NCBI GenBank assembly: GCA_022478985.1
Contig: JAKSZP010017318.1
Span: 62,001 to 126,000, forward strand
Length of the DNA: 64,000 bases
From: Massospora cicadina
Lineage: Eukaryota; Entomophthoromycota; Entomophthoromycetes; Entomophthorales; Entomophthoraceae
Direction of reading: 5' to 3'
Shown here: piece after piece, positions 54,266 through 64,000 of the stretch
How positions within the stretch are numbered: position 1 is the stretch's first letter
Layout of the letters: each line of letters begins with the position of its first letter
The notes under the pieces: model-generated
Database searches by the model: none
What the model was told of the DNA's origin: nothing
The model's input: the letters and a program-made list of their open reading frames with translations, nothing else
Position numbers and translations under genes: made by a program

Positions 54266-55320
54266 CTAAGGGAAGGGAAAATGAGATGTCAGAAGAAGCC
54301 AAATGCGACACCCCAGAGTGGGAGGTAAGCAACAGTTTAAGAAGAGGCATTTAGCGAATAACCACAAGTAATCCCAATATGGTACTGGAGCCAGAGGATT
54401 GGTCTTGAGCGCTTGCAGATTGGCTTTGTCAAGAGCACTGGACATATGGGCTGGCAGTGAACAAGGGATACTAGATGGGGGTTGCCAAATCATGCTCCTT
54501 ATCAAAGCCATCAATGGAAGATACTGATGGGATGTGCCAGAAACAAGATAGTCATGAAAGGAGTGAAAGGCATCCTGCAAGCAACAACTATGAGCTTCTC
54601 AGAAGCTGAAGCAGAATGAGAGATGGAGGCTGAGAGAGGCTGAAAGCTTCATGGCCCAACTTGAAAGAACTTGGCTGGCAAAGCAAAGAGAAGAAACTGC
54701 GATATCTCAATCTAGGATGTTCTCAAGATTGAAAGAATTCAGAGCTATAAATAAATCCCTCAGTAACTCGGGCCCTTAATTCTGCATAGGGGAGTTCAAA
54801 ATGTACGCTGTTGCTAATGGTAAAATGAGTGACCAAGACAGCTGGCATGTAATATTGACTGAGTCAGAAGAGGAACTCCAGAAGCAAGTCCATTCCAGCA
54901 AGGAAGGAACAATCAAGAGTGAAGGGCATTATTTCAGGAGGATCAAAAATGACGTTAGGTGCATCTTAAAAAGGAGCAAATTCAGCAGAGTTTTAAAATC
55001 TAGCTCTTGAATTGACAATGGAGGAAGGATTGGCCGCTAGTCATTTGAGACAATCGGTAGCCTGGTTTCAACAGGGTTGGTTACCATTTCTGGTAATTCC
55101 ACAGAAGGACTAGCCATAGTACTTGACTATGAGTATGAGTCCTAAAAAGATCATAGAAAAGGTTCCAGTGCACAGACCAACTCATCTGATGGAAGAGCCA
55201 AAGATCTTTATCAGACAAACTGTTTAGCAGCTGTTGATACAGCAACTTGGAATTTGACATATGAGCTGGATGAGAGAGGGATGTCAGACTTATATGATAG
55301 TCTACATTATGCACTCTGAA
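54266..55320 (-). pseudogene. AO: antisense gene of element B
   Basis: Same place and strand as AO in A. Open pieces are 55081-55314 (LLNSLSDKDLWLFHQMSWSV) and 54266-54580 (SFHDYLVSGTSHQYLPLMAL, then PSSIPCSLPAHMSSALDKA). Between them the protein text still follows A (SVHFELPYAELGPELL; LCFASQVLSSWAMKLSA) with shifts. It ends HFPFP and a stop, where A ends ISIFIP and a stop. Agreement at protein level over a diverged copy supports past selection on the antisense strand. Function unknown. Confidence 0.6.
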
Positions 55321-55819
55321 ATCAATTAAGCTCCAATCTTGGAGAAATAACTCAAGAATTAATGGGATAAGCTCTCCAGAGAAGAATTAAGAAAAATATG
55401 AGCCATGAGGTATGGGAAGAAAATAACAAGGGGATATATAAATGAGCATTCTTAATTGGGCTGTGAAATAAACATTGACGGTAAGAGTCTCCTGTTGAGG
55501 ATGAGGAGAAAATCAGAAAATCAAGGACTCCAGACCAAGAATCCTGAATATGACAGCAGTCATATGTCCTTATGGGGAAAAACTTGATCCCAGGATTAAT
55601 ATCATCAAAAGTAAATTGATCAGAGCTGACAGAAGATCATGGAGATTGCGCTCTGAGTAGGTGGTAGTGAGGAGGAAGAGGAAGAGAGCCAAATGCCGAA
55701 GGTCATCCAGAGCAGCATTGAGTACTGATGATCATACTCCGCTTTAAAATGAAATATTTAACTAAGTGTTTAAAAAGGTGTTCTCCTGCCCTGGACCTTT
55801 TCTTGCTTGAAATCTAGGC

Positions 55820-55832
55820 AAGAGGGGGGATG
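55820..55832 (+). promoter_or_regulatory. Polypurine tract, element B
   Basis: AAGAGGGGGGATG before the 3' LTR, identical to that of A. Confidence 0.8.
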
Positions 55833-57004
55833 TGTTGGGATTTTTGCCCATATTCCCAGCTGTTTAAATTAAATGGGATTGCTAGGGGATAATTCCCTAA
55901 TGTGAGGTGAATTGGAAATCGGTTGACCCTGATTTTGGGGTAGCTATGATTGGGGGATTTTACGTTATCCACATGGCCAAATCCATTGGGGATCAATCCA
56001 GACGAATGCTAAAGATCTTGTTGGGCATAGTTAGTAACAAAATAGGGGCATATGATAGTTGATTAAATATCAGGTGTACTGATTGGGATTAGTCTGGTTT
56101 CATCACCAATCAATTGAGAATTTAAGGAGTAAATTGAAAGGTGAGTGATGCCATCTACAACTAGTGAATCGATCAGTTGGTTCATGACCTGCCTTAATGA
56201 GTAACAAGTCTCAGTACCTAAGCAGGTAGCTTGCCAAGTATGGTTAGTTCTCTTGGATTGGGAGGAAAACGTTAGGGACACGTTTCTGACTCTTTCCATT
56301 TTTAGGTCTCAAGGATAGCCAATAATGGAATCCTAGCCAGGATGGGGAAGACCATCACTGCTGATATGAGGATGGGTGATTTAATGACAATGGCTGCTGT
56401 TTCATCAAGGAGGCTAACTGAGGGTTGGGTGCCAAATCCCCTACTAAAAATTCCTTATAATTCACTAATAAATATATATAAGTGACCATATATCTTAGCA
56501 TATAATTAACCATATAATTTACCATATCACAGATTATCACTTTTAGTTAAGTCTTAGCTTAGTAAACTTTATCAGCATCAATCTGTTCTACTCTTTCTCA
56601 GGGATATTATTGCTGTGTGCGATAATTGGGAGACTCTTTAAGAAAAAGAGTAAGGTTATGAGTGGGTCTAGAGAAGAAGCTGAATATTTTGGGGATTGCT
56701 GCCAACTGTGTGTCAAACTAAAGAAACTGTAAACAGGGATCTAAGAGAAGATTGAGATAGGCGGTATGAGGGAATATATTCCTATTTCAAGATATCATAA
56801 GTAACTTAAGAGGAAATGCTGTCCAAGCGTTAGACTGAAAACTAGTACTTCCATTCAACTATTGAAAATAGTTGTCATACTATTATCAAATGATTATAGC
56901 AACTACTTTACAATGTGGAGAATTTCACAAAACTTAAAAATGTGCAAGTAATAGTTTATTGGGGTTAATGGCCAAAAATAATCAAAATTCTATAAATTTT
57001 TACA
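55833..57004 (+). repeat. 3' LTR of element B
   Basis: TGTTGGGATTTTTGCCC to TTTTTACA, followed by CCTGG. It is about 20% different from the 5' LTR by eye. A TATATATAAG-like run lies near 56473. Confidence 0.9.
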
Positions 57005-57009
57005 CCTGG

Positions 57010-58330
57010 AGAGCTCAAATGTCCTACCTCTCAAGAAACTCTTGGCTTTTCTCCTACCTTAGAAACTAAAATCGTCTAATTTTAGAAATAATTAAAGCTT
57101 TAGGAATACCTAGAATTTAAGAATATCTGGATTGACGATTTGATGAATGTGAGAAAGAGTTTAAAGTGTTATTAACGCGTTCAAAAGGAGGGTCTACTAA
57201 AGGATGTGTACACATGGATGGCCCAAGTTGAGAGTTATTGTAAGTAGGTGAAGGCCAATCTAGATCTCAAGGATAATATCCAATCTGACAAGTTGGGGTG
57301 TAAGAAGATTAGGGAGGATCTCCAAAAGTGTGTCAGAGTGGTGAAATCTAATAACTAAAATGAGTTCACTCCTATCTAATCTTTATTTAAAGTTATTGAG
57401 CTTGAATGCCAGGTCAAAGAACTTACGGCTAACAAGATTGTAATAGAAACCAGGATGACGCTATGTGAATTCTCCTCTCATTTGGCACCTGAAGCCATAG
57501 AAACCTGTCTCTAAGCTATATAAGAGCATATTGACCAGCTCTCTTATTCATTTGATCTCTGGGACTTTAATCTGAGGTTACTTGACATGATACTAATGCT
57601 GTCCATGCCCTTAATGGAGTGAATAAGTCCTTTTAATACCTACATTTAAGGAATAATAACCCCTGGTGAAGGTAGCTTTGCCTTGTTTATGCACGTCTAT
57701 AAATTCGCTATGGTAGAGAAAAAAAGAATGTTAAGCAAATCTTTTTTGCTTAGGTCATATGGCACAAGAAATAATGGTTCCACATATGGACACCCTTAGT
57801 ACCTGAACGGAGGTTAAGAAAGTGCTTATCAGTGAATTTGGCCCCAAACAGAGTTTAAGGTTAAAAAGACAGGCTTTCATGAATATCAGTATAAAGAAGG
57901 GTGAATCCGTTGATGCTTTTGCTGATTAATTCTACATTATAGCTTAGGCGCTTTGGACCTCAAAGATGCATAACTTGATGACGCCATTGCAGCTATCATG
58001 ACTATGTTGGCCCCTCATCCTTCCTTGGCGATGAACATTACCTTAATGAAACATTACTTCCAAATTGTTTTCAATTAAAGGAAGCCCTATTAAAAGTTGT
58101 TAACTTCCATGAACTTGAGAATACACAAGGAGTCGCATTAAAACCCCAAGTCTTGAGCATGGAAGATCAGATACAAAAACAAGTTGAGCGTCTAAAGTGC
58201 ACCTATTGTAACAAGATTGTCATTTTGAACTTTGTGTCATTAGAAGTGATTTGAGACTGGAGAGAAAGGAAAAGATCTGTCAGCGTAGGGACAGGCACTC
58301 CTATTGAAGATGAGTATAATGTGACTGACT
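57010..58330 (+). pseudogene. gag: gag of element D2, second part
   Basis: Resumes in the D1-like block around CTTAGAAACTAAAAT. Readable scraps include CKKIREDLQKCVRVVKSNN, CQVKELTANKIVIETRMTLC (coiled-coil-like) and TPGEGSFALFMHVYKFAM. They match D1 at 33400-34000 in order. Stops are frequent and no zinc knuckle was found. Confidence 0.6.
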
Positions 58331-58589
58331 CCCGCCTGAATCATTTAACATCTAACTTGTTATTTAACCCTCTGAAGAAGAGTTTGAATAGAGTTATGAA
58401 GGCGTAAGTTATTTGGCCTTATGATCACCTGATATAGTAAAAATTCAGATTAGGTGAACGCTGATGGAGTAGTTGACTCCATGGTAACTTATAGAACATA
58501 TCTCATTTAAATTCTGGTGTGCTCTGAAGTTTTCAAAACTGCTAGTGATTCCAATCGCTTTATTGTCTCCTTGATTTAACCTACTAATT

Positions 58590-59020
58590 CATGTTCACAG
58601 CGTATCACTTATTAAAGAACATTATCTTGAGACAGCTTGAAACTCAAAGCCACTTTCTATCTCAGGGGGCGTTTAACTTCTTCGTGATTTTGGCGGAAGA
58701 ATTACTAAGGCTGAAGTCATCATTTAGAAAAGTAAGGGTTATGGCTATCCTTGACACCTGGTTACCAATAACTGTAAATTTTTGAAGCTTATCAAAATCA
58801 AGCTGGAGCCAGAATTGGAATATACATAGGATTATGGAACTGTGGGTTCAAACACCAATCACGCTATTGAGGCTTAATCCTTCTTACCCATCTGAATTAG
58901 GAAGCTTGTCCTGTTGGAACCCACTGTAGCTTTAAATAAAAATAATTATTGCATGCTCTTTGGCACTCGTTTTATGTTTGAGAATGAAGAGACATAAATA
59001 TGAAAGAAGGTTCTCTCTCA
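58590..59020 (+). pseudogene. Protease of element D2
   Basis: 58591-58785 is open and reads RKVRVMAILDTWLPITVNF: the D-T-G triplet has become D-T-W. The continuation to about 59000 (NYCMLFGTRFMFENE-like) ends the domain. Confidence 0.65.
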
Positions 59021-59699
59021 TTACTCAACTATGAGGTTCCGCTGGCTCTAAATAATAAAGATCCCAGCAAGAAAGTATATGCTTGACTGTTAAGCACCTT
59101 GCTTCATCTTTATCTTTAAATTATGCAACGTCCAGACAAAATACAAAGAAATTGCACAAAGTTTTGTACATTTTGGAGGGAATTCCTTTTTATGCTTCAG
59201 AAGAAATAATGATAAAGTCTGGTGAGCAAAAGTGGTTGATATAAAGATTACTTTTTAAAACTTCAAGCACTTCTTACTATGTATAATGAGCATTGAAAGA
59301 GTTAGTCCTTTGGACAATGAGTCTTACCTGAAATACTGGATCCAGCCTACAGCAACCTGACAATATTTTATTGGGAAATATTACTTATAAGGACATTCTC
59401 ATGAAGAAACATCAAGAGATAGGAAAAGGCCTGCTAGTTTCAATAAAGGATATTAAAAAGATCAATTTATTAGAAATCTATGCTGGATATGGGTTATTAA
59501 TGACAAAATGTTAAGTTCTTTGCCCAGCGTTTCTATATCAGATGAACTAACTCATGATGAGTCTGAAAAAAGTCATTCAGTATCAGATGCTTAAAACGAT
59601 TTTTTTTCTAAATCTGACAATGTCCAGGGAAATATCAAGGATTCGAGCCACAATATTGATGTTGGTGATGCTACCCCTACCTGGTCCAAACCTTTTCAT

Positions 59700-60420
59700 A
59701 AATAAGATGTTGAAGAACAACAAATGAGGATGGAGCTCACGCAGTTAATAATTGCTGGATTGCAGTACCATCCCAATTTCCCTTGGTCGTCCCATATCTT
59801 TCTTATCAAAAAGAAGAATGGAGGCCATTTGGTAGTGATGAGCTACTAAAACTGAATATCCTCGCTAAGAAAGATAGTTGACCTATCCCTCAGATTAATG
59901 ATGCTCTCGCCCAACTAATTCTGGTTGTAATTTTATCCTCTATGGACTTAACCAGCGGACATTGGCAAATAGACCTTTCCCCACAAGGACAGGAAAAATG
60001 CGCACCCATTTGCAGTGAAAGCCTATTTCTGCCAAGCGATTTACTCAAGGATTGTGCAATTCTCTCTCCTCATACCTTAAAGCAAGGGATCATATCCTAC
60101 AGGATTATAAGCTAAGTTGTGTGATTATCTATCTTAATGACATCAAAGTTTTTTCAAACTTTCAAGGACCATCATACAACTTAAAGAAGTTTTTTGTTGG
60201 CTTTCTAATTCTAACTTCAAATTGAAATCATCAAAATGTACTTATTTCTTTAAGTTTAAATTTTTTGGCCATGGTATATCATAAGAAGGGAATCAACCCT
60301 TACAAGACAAGGTTAAAGCTATAACCAAAATGCCTCCGCCTTTAAACATCAAAGATATCCAGTTATCTTGGTTATGATAGATAGTACCATCAATTCATCA
60401 CAAAATTCTCCCAACTCAGT
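59700..60420 (+). pseudogene. Reverse transcriptase of element D2
   Basis: MRMELTQLIIAGLQYHPN, then SSHIFLIKKKNGGHLVVM near 59790-59840 are the RT fingers. SMDLTSGHWQIDL-like text near 59940 is the palm. QPLQDKVKAITKMPPPLNIK near 60295-60350 is the connection. The YxDD strand is disrupted. Confidence 0.75.
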
Positions 60421-60469
60421 GATCATCTCATCTGGCTATTGGCTAAGAACACTCCTTTTTTATTGTGGT

Positions 60470-60960
60470 GTCAAACAAAAAAAGCTTTTGAAACGCTTAA
60501 GATATTGTTACAAGACTGAAATATCCTACGCCACCTGAATTATAGTAAACTATTCATATTGATTACCAGTGCCTCAAATTATGCTGTTAGAGCTATTCTC
60601 GCTCATTAGGACCAAAATGGCGTGGATCCTCCAGTCTCATATTACAGCAAGATGCTCCCAAATGTTGAACGTAATTATAGCATTATTTAATAGGAGAGCC
60701 TCTCTGTCCTACTTGCTGTAAATCATTACCCACCCTTTCTCATATGGAATTTCATTCTACTGTGGTTACCAACCACGTCTCCTTAAAGTGGTTACAAAAC
60801 ATGAAGGACTCTACCAGAAGAATGCCTCGTGGGCCTTAAAACTCTAACTTCTTTATATGAATATTGAGCGCTAAGCTGAGACCTAACATATGAATGTTGA
60901 TGGTTTGACTCGCATGCCTGTCCTTCATTTGACAATGGTGAAGTTAAGAGATTTCATGAC
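60470..60960 (+). pseudogene. RNase H of element D2
   Basis: Traces in order: ASNYAVRAILAH near 60580, ERNYSII near 60670, then HVSLKWLQNMKDSTRRM near 60775-60820. This matches the Ty3 RNase H order, with several frame changes. Confidence 0.65.
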
Positions 60961-60969
60961 CCTCTGATA

Positions 60970-62148
60970 AACCTGATGCTTGAGACGATGATTATAAGCC
61001 CATGATGAAACTGATACTTTGACTCTAAAAACACTAAGGTTGAAAATGGAAAGCTATACAAAAAAGTGGGTGTAAATTTGTTGCCCTATCTTCAATCTCC
61101 TAATTGTGTATCTGTAACTTTGGAGCTCATTCTACCCTTGGACATGAAGGAGTGTGAAAACCTTATGAGTGTTTTGGGGATCAGTACTATTGAGAAGGAT
61201 TATGAAGTCAATTATTAAAGCTTAGACGCTTGCCTTACCTATATGAAGCAATCTAGTTACAAAACCAAAGACCTATATCAACCTACTACCACAAGACCAT
61301 TTCACACTATAAGCTTAGATGTGGTAGGTCATCTACCTCAGACTACCAGTGAAAAGCGGTATATGCTAGTAAAATTGATAATTTTTTACAAAATGTGTTG
61401 AATCTGTTGCTCTTGCAGCCCAAACTGCTAAAGCTACCGCAACGTTCCTACATCAGCATAACTCTAATTGACGTGGTTGTCCCAGGTCCTTCTCTGCAAC
61501 AATTTTAGTTTTCCCTCTAGAGTTGATAAGATTCTGGATATTCCATGGGTTCTTCAACACTTTTTGGCTCCCTACAACCCTTCTATAACTGGTAAAGAAA
61601 AAAGAGAAAATGGAACACTGTTTTATATATTAAAATCAATGGTCTATATAGATCCTCTAAATTGGTATTAATTCTTGCTTAATGCTATTATGGTGTGCTG
61701 TATTAGTTATCGCTGATTATACGAAAAATGTCTCCATTCTGCGTCTTGTATGGTCGAGAACCTGAAGTACCCGCCCTTTTTTAATTGTATTTTTATGCCA
61801 GGACTGATGATTTCAACAAAGCAATGAAGAGGTTGGGCCAACACATCATACAACAATATTATTCCATGACCAATATAATAAAGACTGTTACAGAAGAGAA
61901 GCAAGTGGCTAATGAACTCAGACAACCTCTATCTTATCTTTATCAGATATCAAAATTAGTATTATATTATCACAGTTGCATCACTCCCAAAAATGGCAAA
62001 CTTTGGGATATATTGGAAGGCCCTTTCATTATCACTTATAGGATGGGTGATGAGTATTCCATTAAGTCCCTTGCTTCTAGACTTACTATAAACATAGTCC
62101 ATGGACGATTATATGCACCTATTCACCAAATATTATTGAAGGGGGTAA
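60970..62148 (+). pseudogene. Integrase of element D2
   Basis: ISLDVVGHLPQTTSEKRYML near 61312-61370 carries the first catalytic Asp. The open piece 61785-62237 contains KLWDILEGPFIITYRMGDEY and INIVHGRLYAP, the GPY/F module of Ty3 integrases. The last part reads on into the LTR, which is fortuitous. D1 lacks this end because D2 itself cut it. Confidence 0.75.
62138..62148 (+). promoter_or_regulatory. Polypurine tract, element D2
   Basis: GAAGGGGGTAA immediately precedes TGTCAGACATTTGG, the LTR start. Confidence 0.8.
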
Positions 62149-62930
62149 TGTCAGACATTTGGATGTTCACCAGGTTGAGAAGCTTATCCGGGAACCAAGT
62201 AGTCCAAATTGGTCTAAAAAATAAAATCAAACACTAAAGAATTTGGTGAAATTTTTCTGAAGTATGCCCTAGCACTAACTTAGATTTAGTTTTGCCTTCT
62301 AAGAGAAAACAATCCCCAAATTTTAAACACAAAAGGGTTCTAAAAGGTTAAAAACTTTTCCACCAATCAGGAGTTAAAAATTTTAAATTTAATGAATTGA
62401 TCCTGTTTCAAATCTGACTAATTGGATGTTAAGTTTATTAAGTGATTACCACAAGGACATTTCATCCACACTGCTGACCAATCAATGAATGCTAAGCTAT
62501 GCCAGAGATATAATACTCTAAAAGGTTCTGATAGATCAATCTTTTATTAATCTAAAATCTAATCCCTGATTCCAAACGCGTTACTTCAGATCATAAACGC
62601 GTTTGACTGATTATGTTTTGGATTAAAATTCAGGCAATAGAAAAGGTGAGTCTTCATCTCAGATTTGGCAGATCAACCTAAACATTAACATTTTTAAATG
62701 GTGAGAATTCATAAGCATCTCAAGATCTTGATCCTTTATATTGATAACACGCTCTTAAAGCAGAAAGAATTTTTAAGCCCAGCCATCTTTATGAGCATTT
62801 CATATAAGGTTATATTCTAAGATATCCCTTTATAGTAAATGTTGTATGACTATAGACTTGATTAGTCAATGTCAATGGGTTTTTCTATAGGATAAGAGGT
62901 ATATAACCACACAAATTATATTAAATAAAG
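62149..62930 (+). repeat. 3' LTR of element D2, truncated
   Basis: Matches the LTR at 37980 from TGTCAGACATTTGGATG through the AATAAAG near 62925, then similarity stops about 170 bases short of the LTR end, where E2 sequence begins. Confidence 0.75.
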
Positions 62931-64000
62931 TTTTTTTCATCACACCCAACTCGGTTTCAGTTTCCACTGGGCCATATAATAAATTTTAAACTTAATGGAA
63001 AAGTTCTAGATTAGGTTGCAGCTCAACCCTTGATTGACCAGCCTTGGTCAACGGTTTGTGGGCCCACTGCTCCTAGCACCATCACATCAGTACAGTTTCT
63101 GGTTAAGTATTCCCATATCAAATTTTTCAAGATTCTAAAATGGGTGGATGATTCTGAGGTGGCATATTCTATAAACCTTTTATACAATTTAGCCTGATTT
63201 TTTTAACCAATCAATTTGATCCATATTATTGGTTCCGTCCTCATAAGGGCTTTTCCATATGAAAAATGCTAGATAAGATTGATCTTAAGGCAGCCACTGC
63301 TTCTGCTAACGCTCCTTACTGCCAAGCCCTCCACACGGCTATGAAGTCAATGGTCAACAAAATCTGATTAAACTTACCACCAGACTTCCTGATGATGATA
63401 AATCACCTATCAAGAAGATCACATTCAATGCAGGATGCGCATTTTTTGATGCTGTGAGCCTCTTGATTTTTAGTATGAACTACAAATATACCTGGCATCA
63501 AGTTTTAAGTTTCTCATGTTTGCCTTAGTTAATCAAGCACTCAGAAATTAAACTTTCCCAGTATCTCAAGGCTATACATACTTTAGGACTCATCAATGAG
63601 AAACTCTTATATTGACAGCCTTCAAAATTATGCTACCACCAACCCAATCTCTGATTCTGCTTGCCTCTTGCGTGTTATCCAATTCGCGCTGGATGAAATC
63701 CTCTTAAACCCCTCTTCCTCATCTAATATGGCGTCTTAGGCTATTAGCCAAAGTGCCATGTAGAGAATTTTAATACTAAGGACAATCCTTTTGTGGATTG
63801 TCCTGAAACCCGCTGGTGCATCAAGTCATTAACTTGTGTGAATGCTCTCATAACTTTCGCTGAGCATCAATTTGCTCAATATATTGAGGTAATGGACACT
63901 GCAGGACTCATTAACAAAGAAAACCCTTAACTATATCTCCTTATGCCACATGCCGCTGATGCCCCACTCCTATGCTATCCGCCATGGTCCACCCTTTAAA
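62931..64000 (+). pseudogene. E2: 5'-truncated relative of E1, runs off the window
   Basis: Starts inside the D2 3' LTR. The frame from about 63000 reads QPLIDQPWSTVCGPTAPS (E1: QSLVDQLWVKVYEPSTPG), then WVDDSEVAYSINLLYN (E1: MNDDEVANFKNPVFDW), NAPYCQALHTAMKSMV, PPDFPDDDKS, and LGLINEKLL. It reaches SSSSNMAS and a stop at about 63739, as E1 does. Beyond, a second copy of the last module follows (QYIEVMDTAGLINKENP near 63870-63930), which E1 lacks. The absence of the first half fits 5' truncation of a LINE-type insertion, though the right border is not visible. Confidence 0.6.

Larger units (their letters stand above)
39777..57004 (+). mobile_element. Element B: Ty3/gypsy of the A family, holding S and G
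   Basis: LTRs at 39777-40925 and 55833-57004, CCTGG duplicated outside them, primer site and polypurine tract in place. Internal order: Gag, protease (split by S), RT, RNase H, integrase (split by G), hairpin array, antisense AO gene. Without S and G it is about 9.6 kb. It keeps the Gag, protease and RT that A has lost. Its LTRs are more diverged from each other than those of A, so it is older. Confidence 0.9.
37980..62930 (+). mobile_element. Element D2: Ty3/gypsy split by B, 3' LTR cut by E2
   Basis: 5' LTR 37980-38968, internal sequence 38969-39776, element B 39777-57004, internal sequence again from 57010, and a 3' LTR from 62149. The two internal parts join in Gag: D1 holds the same text unbroken (31380-31460 matches 57010-57080). 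Coding parts are heavily decayed. Confidence 0.8.

Noticed and set aside
61785..62237. 150-codon frame taken as a full gene.
   Set aside because: Only the part before 62148 is integrase; the rest reads into the LTR.

Overview
The window is eukaryotic and made almost entirely of decayed retrotransposons. I find no rRNA, tRNA, CRISPR array, operon or host gene that I would defend. Open frames are short, broken by stops and shifts, and read as pieces of Gag, protease (PR), reverse transcriptase (RT), RNase H (RH) and integrase (INT). The sequence is AT-rich. A large, repeat-bloated genome is implied. A filamentous fungus, such as a biotroph with a swollen genome, is plausible but not proven. Labels A-K, E1/E2, S and AO are mine.

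Left part (1-19.7 kb). Element C (minus strand, 1-7009, running off the left edge) is a Ty3/gypsy copy with 5' LTR, primer site, Gag zinc knuckle, PR, RT, RH and INT. It sits in the PR of an older minus-strand element J, whose Gag lies at 14.9-17.2 kb. Element A (plus strand, 7285-14904, TSD GCTTG) is inserted in J's Gag. A has lost most of Gag, PR and RT. Between its integrase and 3' LTR it carries an antisense gene (AO). Remains of a related element (K) and its LTR lie at 17.8-19.65 kb.

Middle (19.7-30.5 kb). A non-coding unit of about 0.95 kb is present twice; the second copy is split by an AT-rich block holding a tandem repeat of about 540 bp. Then comes a chromovirus F (minus strand, 23659-29661, TSD TACTC) with a readable but broken chromodomain.

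Right part (30.5-64 kb). Elements are nested four deep. D1 is interrupted by D2 at 37980. D2 is interrupted by B (39777-57004, TSD CCTGG). B is interrupted by G (46287-53108, TSD GATGC, the best preserved copy). D1 also holds E1, a 1.87 kb insertion with a 15/16-base target duplication and an A-tail. B also holds S, an 824 bp insertion with a 13-base duplication. D2's 3' LTR is cut by E2, a relative of E1 that continues past the window.

Most interesting is the unidentified AO protein family. It occurs as the antisense gene of A and B (and probably K), and apparently also as the coding content of the LINE-style retroposed copies E1 and E2. Short repeated hairpins lie next to it in A, B and K. 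The C, J, A, B, D and G elements appear to share one primer site whose best form is TGGTGCTCACTACAGGGG; F does not show it.
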